Notes: generated from the letters alone by a model not told the origin. Positions 15,165 through 24,506 are shown, numbered from the stretch's first letter. The stretch is DNA of 64,000 bases from an uncultured Oscillospiraceae bacterium (GCA_910587285.1 CAJULM010000012.1:1-64000); one strand, 5' to 3'. Numbers and translations are program-made.

Positions 15165-15490
15165 AGTGAGTGAGCTTTGCCGTCCGCGCTGCTCGGGACG
15201 GTTCGGCGCTTCTGGTCTGTCACGCTGTGAAGCGGCCAGAGCACTCGGTCGCTTTCGCTGCGATTCGGATAAAATACAGATTTGCTCCGCAAATCTTGAT
15301 TTTTTATCCTCACTCCGCTCCAAGCTCCCTCGTTGTCCGCTTCTCCGCGCTTCTGGCCTGTCACGCTCGCGTTGGGCGCATGGCCGGGTCGCCTTCCCTG
15401 CGGCTCGCTTCACAAACAGAATCGCTGCGCGATTCTTGGTTTGCAAAGCTCGCTTCGGTCCAGGCTCCCCTATGCGCCTACGCTCGCGCT
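15165..15490 (-). repeat. Dispersed repeat R3, copies 8 and 9
   Basis: Two R3 copies in tandem between thiolase and the P-type ATPase. The first has GCGATTCGGATAAAATACAG, a GATTTGCTCCGCAAATC hairpin and CTTCTCCGCGCTTCTGG, almost the same as copy 1. The second has CTTCACAAACAGAATCGC and GATTCTTGGTTTGCAAAGC. The first 100 bases of the gap are AT-rich and presumably hold the thiolase promoter. No gene seen. Confidence 0.65.
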
Positions 15491-18103
15491 TCTTCTCACC
15501 GCCTTTTCAATTTCACAGATCACCAGCGGGGTGAGGGACAGGGCCAGCACCACCAGCCACTCCACGGCGTTCAGGGGGCACACCTGGAACACGCCCATCA
15601 GCGGCGGCGCCAGCAGCACCGCCAGCTGGAGGGCCATGCCCGCCAGAAAGGCCTTGTTCATGGCCGGGTTGGACAGCAGGCCGATGTGGACGATGGACTG
15701 CTTCTCGCTGCGCACGTCAAAGGCGTGGAACAGCTGGCAGAAGGTGAGGGTGGCGAAGGCCATGGTGTTGGCGGTGGCGTCCGCCAGGGAGGGGTCGCTG
15801 AGCACATATTCCCCCAGCCAGTAGGCGGCCAGGGTGAGCAGGCCCACCATCACCCCCTGCCACGCCAGGCGGAAGGTGAAGGCTTTGTCGAACAGGGGCT
15901 GGTCCGCCGGGCGGGGCTTTTCCCCCATCACGGTGGCCTCCACCGGCTCCATGCCCAGGGCCAGGGCGGGGAGGGAGTCTGTCACCAGGTTCAGCCACAA
16001 CAGCTGCACCGCCACCAGGGGGGGCTGGTGGAAGTTAAAGAGGGTGGCCAGGAACAGGGTGACGATCTCCCCGATGTTGCAGGAGAGCAGGTAATGGATG
16101 GCCTTTTTGATGTTGGAGTAGATGCCCCGGCCCTGCTCCACGGCCTTGACGATGGTGGCGAAGTTGTCGTCGGTGAGAATCATGTCCGCCGCGCCCTTGG
16201 CCACGTCGGTGCCGGTGACGCCCATGGCGCAGCCGATGTCGGCCACCTTCAGGGCGGGGGCGTCGTTGACCCCGTCCCCGGTCATGGCCACCACCATGCC
16301 CTTTTTCTGCCACGCCCGGACGATGCGCATTTTGTGCTCCGGGGACACCCGGGCGTAGACGGCGAATTTGTCCACGTCCTGCTCCAGCAGCTCCTGGGGC
16401 ATGAAGTCCAGGTCCTCCCCCGTGATGGCCAGGTCGCCGGGGCGGAAGATGTCCAGCTCCTTGGCGATGGCCACGGCGGTGAGCTTGTGGTCCCCGGTGA
16501 TCATCACCGGGCGGATGCCCGCGGCGTAGCACTGCTCCACCGCGGCCTTCACCTCCAGCCGGGGCGAGTCGATCATGCCCGCCAGGCCCACAAAGGTGAG
16601 GGCGGTCTCCAGCTCCCGGCTGTCGGGGGTTCCGGCGGGGAGGGCGTCCAGGTCCTTATAGCCGCAGGCCAGCACCCGCAGGGCCTGCTCCGCCATGGCG
16701 GCGTTGGCGCTCTCCACGTCCCGGGCCAGGGCGGCGGTGAGAGGGACGGCCGAGCCGGCCAGAATGTGGGTGGACCGGGAGAGCAGCACGTCGGGGGCCC
16801 CCTTTACCATCACCCGGAAGCGGCCGGGCTGGCCGGGCAGGGGGTGGACGGTGCTCATCAGCTTGCGCTCGGAGTCGAAGGGCAGCTCGGCGGCGCGGGG
16901 GAGCTCCCGCTCCAGGGCGTTTTTGTCCAGGCCGTCGGCCAGGGCCGCGTCCACCAGGGCGGTCTCAGTGGGGTCGCCGGCGGTTTTGCCGTTCAGGGAG
17001 AGCACCGTGTCATTGCACAGCGCGCAGATGGTCAGCGCCTCCCGGCGGTGTTTGTCCCCCGCGGTCCACACCCGCTGCACCGTCATGCGGTTCTGGGTGA
17101 GGGTGCCGGTTTTGTCCGAGCAGATCACCCCGGCGCAGCCCAGGGTCTCCACCGCGGGGAGTTTTTTCACAATGGCGTTGTGGCGCACCATGCGTTGGAC
17201 GCCCAGGGCCAGCACGATGGTGACGATGGCGGGCAGGCCCTCGGGGATGGCGGCCACCGCCAGGGACACCGCGGCCATAAGCATCTCCAAAATGGGCCGG
17301 TGGTAGAGCAGGCCCACCCCGAACATCACGGCGCACACGGCCAGGCACACGAAGGACAGGGTTTTCGAGATCTCCGCCATCTTGCGTTGGAGAGGGGTGG
17401 AGGAGTCCCCTTCTCCCAGGAGCATCCCGGCGATGCGGCCCACCTCGGTGTCCATGCCGGTGTCCGTCACCACGCACACCGCCCGGCCGTTGGTGATGAC
17501 GGTGGACGAGATGACCATGTTGGTCCGGTCGCCCAGCACCGTCTCCGGGGGAAGGGGGTTGGCGGCCTGCTTGGTGACGGGGACGGACTCCCCCGTCATG
17601 GCCGACTCGTCCGCCTTCAGATTGGCGCACTCCAGGATCCGGGCGTCGGCGGGGACCAGGTCCCCCGCCTCCAGCACGATGATGTCGCCGGGGACCAGGG
17701 CGTCGGTGTCCAGGCGGAGCTGCTGTCCCTCCCGGATCACCTTGGCCAAGGGGGCGGACAGCTTTTGCAGGGCCTCCAGCGCCTTTTCCGCGCTGTTCTC
17801 CTGGGAGATGGAGATGCAGGCGTTCACCACCACAATCACCAGGATGATGACGGCCTCCACCCAGTCCTCCCCGCCGGAGGACACCAGGGAGAGCGCCGCC
17901 GCAGCCAGCAGGACGAGAATCATGGGGTCCTTCAACTGATTGAGGAAGCGGAGCCACAGGGGCTCCTTCTTGGCCCCGGAAAGCTTGTTGGGGCCGTGTT
18001 GCTCCAGGCGCTCCTGGGCCTGCCGGGCGGACAGGCCGGCGCTCTGGCTTACGCCCAGCTCGGACAGGGTCTGGCCGGGGGTTTTGGCATACCATTGACT
18101 CAT
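15470..18103 (-). CDS. P-type cation ATPase, probably calcium-transporting (P2 type)
   Basis: An 877-residue membrane pump. Order: N-terminal cation-ATPase domain, M1-M2, actuator domain with TGESVPV, M3-M4 with AAIPEGLPAIVTIVLALG (PEGLP, a calcium-ligand motif of SERCA-like pumps), phosphorylation motif CSDKTGTLTQNRM, nucleotide domain with KGAPDVLL, hinge MTGDGVNDAPALKVADIG, and six C-terminal helices. It exports or sequesters a divalent cation using ATP. The ATG follows AAAAGGAGTGCTGCC. It stands alone. Confidence 0.93.
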   Translation of the reverse strand: MSQWYAKTPGQTLSELGVSQSAGLSARQAQERLEQHGPNKLSGAKKEPLWLRFLNQLKDPMILVLLAAAALSLVSSGGEDWVEAVIILVIVVVNACISISQENSAEKALEALQKLSAPLAKVIREGQQLRLDTDALVPGDIIVLEAGDLVPADARILECANLKADESAMTGESVPVTKQAANPLPPETVLGDRTNMVISSTVITNGRAVCVVTDTGMDTEVGRIAGMLLGEGDSSTPLQRKMAEISKTLSFVCLAVCAVMFGVGLLYHRPILEMLMAAVSLAVAAIPEGLPAIVTIVLALGVQRMVRHNAIVKKLPAVETLGCAGVICSDKTGTLTQNRMTVQRVWTAGDKHRREALTICALCNDTVLSLNGKTAGDPTETALVDAALADGLDKNALERELPRAAELPFDSERKLMSTVHPLPGQPGRFRVMVKGAPDVLLSRSTHILAGSAVPLTAALARDVESANAAMAEQALRVLACGYKDLDALPAGTPDSRELETALTFVGLAGMIDSPRLEVKAAVEQCYAAGIRPVMITGDHKLTAVAIAKELDIFRPGDLAITGEDLDFMPQELLEQDVDKFAVYARVSPEHKMRIVRAWQKKGMVVAMTGDGVNDAPALKVADIGCAMGVTGTDVAKGAADMILTDDNFATIVKAVEQGRGIYSNIKKAIHYLLSCNIGEIVTLFLATLFNFHQPPLVAVQLLWLNLVTDSLPALALGMEPVEATVMGEKPRPADQPLFDKAFTFRLAWQGVMVGLLTLAAYWLGEYVLSDPSLADATANTMAFATLTFCQLFHAFDVRSEKQSIVHIGLLSNPAMNKAFLAGMALQLAVLLAPPLMGVFQVCPLNAVEWLVVLALSLTPLVICEIEKAVRRSASVGA

Positions 18104-18349
18104 GTAGGCAGCACTCCTTTTCCTTTATCATAACTATACCAATCCCAGGGGTCGAATGATAGGGAAGGGGGACAAGCAGGGAAAGAAAAAAGACCTATCC
18201 ACAGCCGGCTGGGCTGTGGATAGGTCTTATCGTTTCAAACGGAGCCAGACGGGCGAAGCCCGCCTTGCTGTTGACATCCGTCACAGGGCGAAGCCGCCCC
18301 GCCGATTACTCCCCTATCGCAAGGAAGATGATAGCAGAAAAGGGGAGCT

Positions 18350-18500
18350 GTGTCAAGGGGGAAGCGCGAGGGCAGACACATAGGCCCGGATGGACCGAAG
18401 CGAGGACAAAACCCAGGACCGCGAAGCGGGCCGGATTTTGTCCGAGACGGAGGGAAGGCGACCCGGCGATACGCCCAATCCGAGCGTGACAACGTCGTCG
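18350..18500 (+). repeat. Dispersed repeat R3, copy 10
   Basis: GAAGCGCGAGGGCAGACACA to CGCCCAATCCGAGCGTGACA, with inner ACAAAACCCAGGACCGCG. It directly joins R2 copy e. The preceding 18104-18350 contains a CTATCCACAGCC/GGCTGTGGATAG hairpin with T-rich flanks at about 18193-18229, which may be a terminator. Confidence 0.65.
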
Positions 18501-18602
18501 CAAGCTTCGTATCGTTTGCTTCGCCGCAAGCGGCAAAGCTCACTCACTGCGCTGCTCCTCCTTTCCCCACAAAGCCTGAAGGACGGCTTTGCGGGGGCCC
18601 CA
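18500..18602 (-). repeat. Dispersed repeat R2, copy e
   Basis: Inverted, diverged R2: CAAGCTTCGTATCGTTTGCT, then CTGCTCCTCCTTTCCCCACA and GGCTTTGCGGGGGCCCC. No parS remains at its edge. Confidence 0.55.
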
Positions 18603-18622
18603 AGAAAACGCGAGAACAGCGG

Positions 18623-18712
18623 CCCAGGGGAGCCCCATCCCTCGCTTGGAGGCAGTCATAGGCTACGGGGCGCGCGGATGACTGCCTCAGCTCGGGAGCG
18701 GGCTCCCCCGGG
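18623..18712. repeat. Palindromic repeat R1, copy f
   Basis: A 90-bp hairpin with inner arms GGAGGCAGTCAT and ATGACTGCCTC and the central aggctacggggcgcgcgg sequence. It is followed at once by GGCGTTTCACGGGAAGC, which looks like a decayed parS in the position where copy c has an intact one. The 760-base gap to the foldase gene is R3, R2, R1 and further R3-like sequence; no gene seen. Confidence 0.75.
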
Positions 18713-18865
18713 CGTTTCACGGGAAGCGCGGAGCACCCGGGAGCAGGCGGCTAAGACACGAAGCGGAGTGGACGGCTTTTCGGCCCTTTGGCCGAAAAAC
18801 GGCGCGCGCAGCCGGAGTGGATTAGACGCCGTTGCGGAGGGTGCGCAGCGTGACAACAATGCCGC

Positions 18866-20041
18866 TCAATCCCCCGCGGGGCTCTCGCTCTCCGCGGGCT
18901 GGGCCTGGGCCATCACCGCGTTTTGATAGGCGGCGTAGCGCTCGTAAAAGGAGGGCACGTCCAGCGCGTCCAGCTCGGGGGCGCGGGTGAGCTGGGCGGA
19001 CTCCAGCAGGCCGGACAGCTGCTGGTCCAGGGCGTGCTCCCGGAAGGCGCCGTCATAGCTGTGGAGGTCGGCCACCTCGCCCCGGAGGATGATGTGGTAG
19101 CCGTAATCAGACTTGACCAGGCCGGAGATTTCGCCGGGCTTCAGGGCAAAAGCGGCGGCCTCAAACTCGGGGACCATCTGGCCGGGGGTGGCGGTGTAGC
19201 CGTCGGGGGCGGCCAGGGCGCCGTCCGCGTTGCGGCCGTCCTCGCTGAGCTGGTTCATCAGCTCGTCGAACCTGGCGTTCAGGTCGTCCGCGGCCTGGAG
19301 CTGGGCCAGGGTGTCCTCCGCCTGCTGCTTTTTCTCGGCGGCCTCCTCGTCGGACAGAGGCTGACGATTGTCGTCCACCGTCTTGAACAGGATGTGCTTC
19401 ACCTGGTAGACGTAGCCGTTGAGCATTTCGTCCGTGACCTCGGGCACCGCCGCGGCCAGCACGTTTTCATAGTAGGCGTTGGAGGTGAAGATGTATTCCA
19501 TGGAGTCGTCGCTCAGGCCATAGGCGGTTTTCAGCAGGTCGTACTGCTCCTGGCCCTGGGCCATCATGGTGTCCCGGGCCTGCTGGACCTGGGCGTCGGT
19601 GGGCAGGCAGCCCAGCTCCGCCGCCCGCTGGCGCAGAAGGACGTTGTAGGCGCAGAGATTGACGGCGTCGTCCCGCAAGACGTCGGCATAATCGGTGAGG
19701 GTCAGGCCGAACATCCCGTATTGGGAGAGAAAGTTGTTGCAGCTCATGGCCAGCCAGTACAGGGCCAAATCGGCGGGCATGGCCGTGCCGTTGACGGTGA
19801 GCAGTTCATCCGCCCCGGACAGGCCGGCGGAAAAGGCCAGCGCGTCCTGGCTCAAATCCACCTCCACAGAGGGCGCAGGGCTGGGGTCGGCGGAGGGCTG
19901 GGCGGAGGGGTCCCCGCCGGTGGTCTGGGCGGAGGCGGAGGGGTCGGGGGAGGGATCGGCATCCCCGCCGCCGCAGGCGCACAGGGACAGGGCCATGGCC
20001 CCGGATACCAGCAGGGCCGCAAGTCGTTTCCAATTTTTCAT
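18866..20041 (-). CDS. Lipoprotein foldase with PpiC-type peptidyl-prolyl isomerase domain (PrsA/SurA-like)
   Basis: A 391-residue secreted lipoprotein. Signal peptide with lipobox LSLCAC (Cys about residue 20), a Ser/Pro-rich linker (to about 60), a SurA-like N-terminal helical domain, and a parvulin domain (YQVKHILFKTVDD ... ALKPGEISGLVKSDYGYHIILR, about residues 225-335). It helps fold exported proteins at the membrane surface. The start ATG at 20041 has TTGGAGAACAAT before it; the longer frame runs into repeats. The next gene upstream is mfd, separated by 440 bases of repeats. Confidence 0.9.
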   Translation of the reverse strand: MKNWKRLAALLVSGAMALSLCACGGGDADPSPDPSASAQTTGGDPSAQPSADPSPAPSVEVDLSQDALAFSAGLSGADELLTVNGTAMPADLALYWLAMSCNNFLSQYGMFGLTLTDYADVLRDDAVNLCAYNVLLRQRAAELGCLPTDAQVQQARDTMMAQGQEQYDLLKTAYGLSDDSMEYIFTSNAYYENVLAAAVPEVTDEMLNGYVYQVKHILFKTVDDNRQPLSDEEAAEKKQQAEDTLAQLQAADDLNARFDELMNQLSEDGRNADGALAAPDGYTATPGQMVPEFEAAAFALKPGEISGLVKSDYGYHIILRGEVADLHSYDGAFREHALDQQLSGLLESAQLTRAPELDALDVPSFYERYAAYQNAVMAQAQPAESESPAGD

Positions 20042-20119
20042 ATTGTTCTCCAATCCAGGGAAAGTAGATTTGTCAGGGAAAGCGCCGAGGCACATTATAC
20101 ACCAGGGCGGAGAGAAATG

Positions 20120-20375
20120 CAAATCCAGGTTGCGGAGCCGTCGCGAGCAGCCTGGATGGAGCGCAGCGATGGCAAAAGCCCAGCCGCCGCGCAGCGGGGG
20201 CGGGTTTTGCCTGAGTCGGAGCGAAGCCAGGCGTGGCGAGCAGGCGCAGCACGACTCCAGGTTGCGGAGAAGCCGGGAGCGCGCGGCCAATCCGAGTGTG
20301 ACAAGGAAGCTGGCCGCCCGCGCGTCGCGAGCGACCTGGCCGTTTTGCAGCGTGACAGGCCATAAGCGCTCGCAA
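20120..20375 (+). repeat. Dispersed repeat R3, copy 11 (compound)
   Basis: Includes CCTGGATGGAGCGCAGCGAT, GGCAAAAGCCCAGCCGCCGC, CGGGTTTTGCCTGAGTCGGA and ends with CCAATCCGAGTGTGACA plus a second partial tail. Two partial copies appear joined. Confidence 0.55.
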
Positions 20376-20379
20376 AAGG

Positions 20380-20469
20380 CGCTGGGAGACCTCCTCCTCA
20401 CCTCAAGGCAGCCATAGGCTACGGGGCGCGCGGATGGCTGCCTCTCCGCTCGGAGGAGGTCCCCCAGCG
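20380..20469. repeat. Palindromic repeat R1, copy g
   Basis: A 90-bp hairpin with outer arms CGCTGGGAGACCTCCTCC and GGAGGAGGTCCCCCAGCG, inner GGCAGCCAT and ATGGCTGCC, centre aggctacggggcgcgcgg. The outer arms differ from the other copies on both sides at matching positions, so base pairing is kept while sequence changes. It ends 12 bases from the mfd stop. Confidence 0.8.
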
Positions 20470-20480
20470 CGCAGCGCAAC

Positions 20481-23400
20481 TCAAGGCTGCGAAGCCGCCG
20501 GGAGCAGGGCGGCGTATTTCTCCACCGCCTGGGCGGCCATGCGTAACGGGTCCTCCCCCTTCTTCAGCTTGAGGGTAAGGGCGGGTTTATCGCCGGGAGA
20601 GAACAGCATCCGGCCGGGATACTGCCCCGCCAGGGCGGCCACGGCCTGAAGGTCGAATTTCTCCAAGGCGAAGCTGAGCGCGCCGGATTTCTGGGTGATT
20701 TCCGTGATGGAGCAGGCGGCGGCCTGTCCCCGGAGGAGAGCCACCGAGATCAGGTTGTTTACCGGCCGGGGCGGGTCCCCAAAGCGGTCGATGAGCTCGT
20801 CCGTCATGTCGTCCGCATCCTCCGGGGCGCGGATGCGGGCGATGCGGCGGTACAGGTCCATGCGCTGCTCCGGGGAGGGGACGTACCGGTCCGGGATGGA
20901 GGCGGCCACGGTGAGGTCCACCGCGCACTCGGGCAGGCGGACGGGGGCCTCCCCCTTCTCCTCCAGCACCGCCTCCTCCAGCAGCTTCAGATACAGGTCG
21001 TAGCCCACGCTCATGAGGAAGCCGGACTGTTCGGGGCCCAGCAGGTTGCCCGCGCCCCGGATCTCCAGGTCCCGCATGGCGATCTTGAAGCCGGAGCCGA
21101 ACTCGGCGTACTCCCGGATGGCGGACAGGCGCTTGGCGGCGATCTCCGTCAGCACCTTGCCCTGGCGGTAGGTCATGTAGGCGTAGGCCCGCCGGGGAGA
21201 GCGGCCCACCCGGCCCCGGATCTGGTGGAGCTGGGCCAGGCCCATCTTGTCCGCGTCCTCGATGATGAGGGTGTTCACGTTGGCGATGTCGATGCCTGTC
21301 TCGATGATGGTGGTGCACACCAGCACGTCCACCTCTCCGTCGGACACCCGGGTCATCACGTCGCCCAGCTCCTCCTGGCTCATCTTGCCGTGGCCCACCG
21401 CCACCTCCACGCTGCCGCCCAGCAGCTCCTTGATGCGGGCGGCGGTGCGCTCGATGGTGTCCACCCGGTTGTGGAGGTAGTACACCTGGCCGCCCCGCTC
21501 CAACTCCCTGCGCATGGCGTCCGCCAGCACCGACCAGTCGTGCTCCAGCACGTAGGTCTGCACCGGCTGGCGGCTGGCGGGGGGCTCCTCGATGGCGGAC
21601 ATATCCCGGATGCCGCTTAGTGCCATATTCAGCGTCCGGGGGATAGGGGTGGCGGACAGGGTGAGCACGTCCACCTGCTTGGAAATCTCCTTCAGCCGCT
21701 CCTTGTGGGTGACGCCGAAGCGCTGCTCCTCGTCCACCACCAGGAGCCCCAGGTCCTTGAAGCGCACGTCCTTTTGCAGCAGGCGGTGGGTGCCGATGAG
21801 CAGGTCCACCGAGCCGTCCTCCACCCCGGCCAGGGCCTTTTTCATCTGGGCGGGAGTGCGGAAGCGGCTGACCACCTCGATCTCCACCGGGTACTTGGCG
21901 AACCGGCCCCGGGCGGTGAGGTAGTGCTGCCGGGCCAGGACGGTGGTGGGCACTAAGATGGCGGCCTGCTTACCGTCCAGCACGCACTTCATCACCGCCC
22001 GCAGGGCCACCTCCGTCTTGCCGTAGCCCACGTCGCCGCACAGCAGGCGGTCCATGGGACGGGGGGCCTCCATATCCCGCTTGATCTCCCGGATGGAGCG
22101 CAGCTGGTCCTCCGTCTCGTCGTAGGGGAAGTCGTCCTCGAACTCCTTCTGCCAGGGGGAGTCGGGGGCGAAGGCGTACCCCGGCTGGCGCTGGCGCTGG
22201 GCATAGAGCTGGATGAGGCCCTTGGCCAAGTCCTTCACCGCCTTGCGGGTGCGGGTTTTGGCCTTCTCCCACTCCGTCCCTCCCAGCTTGGACAGCTTTT
22301 TTTTCTCCGGGTCGTCGCCGCCGCCGATGTATTTGGAGATGAGGTCCAGCTGGGTGGCGGGGAGATAGAGGGTGTCCGTCCCGGCGTAGGCCAGCTTCAC
22401 GTAGTCCTTTTCCACCCCGTCCACCGTCATCTTCACCATGCCCACGAAGCGGCCGATGCCGTGGTGCTCGTGGACGATCAGGTCGCCGGGGGACAGGTCG
22501 GTGAAGGAGTCCACCCGGCGGCGGTCGGCGGCGTGCTTGAGCCGCTTGCCCTTTTTCCGGGGCTCGTTTCCCCCCTCGGTGAGCACCGCGTAGGGGCAGC
22601 CGATGTAGTCAAACCCCGCCGACAGCCCCCCCACGGCGATGGTGATGCCGCCGGGCTGGGGCAGGTCGTGGAGCTGAAAGTCCACCGCGGAGCGGATCTT
22701 CCGCTCCCGGAGCATGGACTGGAGGTTCAGCGCCCGCTGTTCGCTGCCCACCAGGACGATGGAGGCGGCCCCGGCGTTTTGCAGCTGGGTCAAATCCGCC
22801 GCCGCTGTGTCCAGGCTGGCCCCGAAGGAGGACAGCTGACGGCCTTGGGCGGTGAGCACCGCCTTGGGGGGCAGGGGGGCGGAGGTGGTGGCGAAGGAGT
22901 CCAAAAAGCACAGGGCATGGTCGGCCAGCACAGCCATCAGCTCGTCCAGGCCGGCGGCAAAAACGGCGTGCCTGCCGTCCACCGCGCCGCTCTCCATGAG
23001 GGTTTTCACGTCCTCCCCCAGCTGCCACAGCCAGTTTTTGCCCCGCTCCGCCACCCGGCTGGACTCGGACAGGCACACAATGGCGTCCGCGGGCAGATGG
23101 TGGGCGGCGGTGGTCAGCCTGGAGTACCGGGCGGGGAGCTGGCAGTCGTTCAGCCGCGCCCAGTTCCCATGCTCGTCCCGGAGGGGGAGCAGCTCGCTCA
23201 CCGGGAGGAACACCGCCCGGTCCAGCCGGCCCACCCGGCGCTGAGAGGCGGGGTCGAACAGGCCCATGGAGTCCACGTCCCGGTCCCAGAACTCCACCCG
23301 GACGGGGTTGTCCTGGCCGGGGGAGAACACGTCCAAAATCCCGCCCCGCAGGGCGAATTGGCCCACGCCCTCCACCTGCTGGCACCGGGTATAGCCCAGG

Positions 23401-23873
23401 GCGGCCAGCCGGTCGGCCAGGGCCTCCGGGTCGTAGCTGCCGGAGGGGTCCAGCTCCACCACGTGGGCGGCCAGCTCCTCCGGGGGGAGGGTGCGCTGAA
23501 GCAGGCCCTCCACCGTGGCGGCGATGAGCCTGACTCCGCCCTGGGCCATGGCGTGAAAGGCGGCCAGGCGCTGGTGCTCCCACTGCTTGGAGGCCACCGC
23601 CCCCGGGTGGAACAAAAATTCCCGGGCCCCAAGCAGGGTGGCGGGCTCCCCCGTGAGGGCCGTCACATCCGCCGCCAGCCGGGCGCACTCCCCCTCGTCC
23701 GCGCACACCAGCACCACGGGGACCCCCAGCCGCTCCAGCAGGCCGGCGGCAAAGTGGGCCCGGTGGGCGGGGGACAGGCCGGACACCTCCGCCGGGGAGC
23801 GGCCGGACTCCAGCGCGGCGGCCAGCCGGGCGAACTCGGGCACTCGGTCTAAAATGTTGAGCAGCATTTTCAT
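20481..23873 (-). CDS. mfd: Transcription-repair coupling factor
   Basis: A 1130-residue DNA translocase that removes stalled RNA polymerase and recruits UvrA. Order: UvrB-like N-terminal domains, the RNAP-interacting CarD-like domain (LSPGDLIVHEHHGIGRFVGM), the RecG-like helicase core with Walker A CGDVGYGKTEVALRA and DEEQ box VVDEEQRFGV, motif VI region QIRGRVGRSPRRAYAY, and the C-terminal TRCF domain. Slightly short of the 1150-1180 typical length. It is followed by R1 copy g; upstream lies the inverted-repeat cassette. Confidence 0.97.
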   Translation of the reverse strand: MKMLLNILDRVPEFARLAAALESGRSPAEVSGLSPAHRAHFAAGLLERLGVPVVLVCADEGECARLAADVTALTGEPATLLGAREFLFHPGAVASKQWEHQRLAAFHAMAQGGVRLIAATVEGLLQRTLPPEELAAHVVELDPSGSYDPEALADRLAALGYTRCQQVEGVGQFALRGGILDVFSPGQDNPVRVEFWDRDVDSMGLFDPASQRRVGRLDRAVFLPVSELLPLRDEHGNWARLNDCQLPARYSRLTTAAHHLPADAIVCLSESSRVAERGKNWLWQLGEDVKTLMESGAVDGRHAVFAAGLDELMAVLADHALCFLDSFATTSAPLPPKAVLTAQGRQLSSFGASLDTAAADLTQLQNAGAASIVLVGSEQRALNLQSMLRERKIRSAVDFQLHDLPQPGGITIAVGGLSAGFDYIGCPYAVLTEGGNEPRKKGKRLKHAADRRRVDSFTDLSPGDLIVHEHHGIGRFVGMVKMTVDGVEKDYVKLAYAGTDTLYLPATQLDLISKYIGGGDDPEKKKLSKLGGTEWEKAKTRTRKAVKDLAKGLIQLYAQRQRQPGYAFAPDSPWQKEFEDDFPYDETEDQLRSIREIKRDMEAPRPMDRLLCGDVGYGKTEVALRAVMKCVLDGKQAAILVPTTVLARQHYLTARGRFAKYPVEIEVVSRFRTPAQMKKALAGVEDGSVDLLIGTHRLLQKDVRFKDLGLLVVDEEQRFGVTHKERLKEISKQVDVLTLSATPIPRTLNMALSGIRDMSAIEEPPASRQPVQTYVLEHDWSVLADAMRRELERGGQVYYLHNRVDTIERTAARIKELLGGSVEVAVGHGKMSQEELGDVMTRVSDGEVDVLVCTTIIETGIDIANVNTLIIEDADKMGLAQLHQIRGRVGRSPRRAYAYMTYRQGKVLTEIAAKRLSAIREYAEFGSGFKIAMRDLEIRGAGNLLGPEQSGFLMSVGYDLYLKLLEEAVLEEKGEAPVRLPECAVDLTVAASIPDRYVPSPEQRMDLYRRIARIRAPEDADDMTDELIDRFGDPPRPVNNLISVALLRGQAAACSITEITQKSGALSFALEKFDLQAVAALAGQYPGRMLFSPGDKPALTLKLKKGEDPLRMAAQAVEKYAALLPAASQP

Positions 23874-23941
23874 GATGGAACCTCGATTTAGAAAAAATTG
23901 GAAAATCTAGGCGCAGATGACCCCGGTGAGGTCCCCTGCGG

Positions 23942-24163
23942 GGGACGGGAGTGTTACTTTCTGCTCGTGCAGAAAGTAACCAAAGACACGCTCAAGGGGG
24001 GTGCTGCCTGAGAGCACGGGCCAAAGGGCGGCCCGTGCTCTCAGGCAGCGGCCCCCTTAAGAATCCCCCATTTACGGGAGAGCCCTATACGCGGATTGGT
24101 CGGATACCCTCCCGGCGCCAGCGGCCTTCGACGCAGATGCGCCTGTTGGTGCTGCCGCTGGTG
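23942..24163 (+). repeat. Long inverted repeat R4, left arm
   Basis: About 220 bp, beginning with the hairpin at 23953-23980 (GTTACTTTCTGC-tcgt-GCAGAAAGTAAC), then CAAAGACACGCT, a GC-rich variable part (here a large hairpin CTGCCTGAGAGCACGGGCC / its complement), CCCCCTTAAGAATCCCCCAT, ACGGGAGAGCCCTATACGC and GATGCGCC..GCTGCCGCTGGT. The right arm at 24867-25095 is its reverse complement except in the variable part. Confidence 0.85.
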
Positions 24164-24247
24164 TCCAGTCATTGCACGGGGTGGGTCTACCGGCCCGCGC
24201 CTCCGGGGCATACCGCCCGCGCCGGGATAATGGCTGGGCGCGGACCT

Positions 24248-24460
24248 CTACTTTGGTTCATCTGAACGGCCCAGCAGATAGTCGGTTGTGACATCGAAAT
24301 AATCGGCAAGAATGACCAACCCCTCCAAGGTGGGAGCCGTCTTTCCTTTTTCATAGGAATAAACAGCATAGCGGGAAACGCCCATTGCTTTACTGACCGT
24401 TGCCTGGGAAACGCCGCGCCCCTCCCGAAGCTGCTTTAACCGCTCTGGAAATTTGGTCAT
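24248..24460 (-). CDS. Small XRE-family repressor
   Basis: A 70-residue single-domain helix-turn-helix protein: FPERLKQLREGRGVSQATVS, then KAMGVSRYAVYSYEKGKTAP and LADYFDVTTDYLLGRSDE, a textbook Cro/CI fold. AAGGTG precedes the ATG. Divergent from the small gene at 24546, with a strong 31-bp inverted repeat between them that is its likely operator. Both genes sit inside the R4 inverted repeats, and their base composition is less GC-rich than mfd or pth, which suggests they arrived together. Confidence 0.88.
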   Translation of the reverse strand: MTKFPERLKQLREGRGVSQATVSKAMGVSRYAVYSYEKGKTAPTLEGLVILADYFDVTTDYLLGRSDEPK

Positions 24461-24477
24461 AAAAATGCACCTTCCCC

Positions 24478-24506
24478 TTGACTTGTAGCGAAAACTATGC
24501 TATCCT
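24478..24506 (+). promoter_or_regulatory. Promoter of the DUF6809-like gene
   Basis: TTGACT at 24478-24483 and TATCCT at 24501-24506 with a 17-base spacer. The -10 overlaps the start of the inverted repeat at 24504. Confidence 0.65.

Noticed and set aside
15170..18133. 987-codon plus-strand reading frame opposite the P-type ATPase gene, and similar long frames opposite mfd, thiolase and pnp.
   Set aside because: These are mirror frames of GC-rich genes: Gly/His/Gln-rich, no family features, no ribosome binding site.
18713..18730. GTTTCACGGGAAGC as a further parS.
   Set aside because: Two core changes break the palindrome; kept only as a decayed relic beside R1 copy f.
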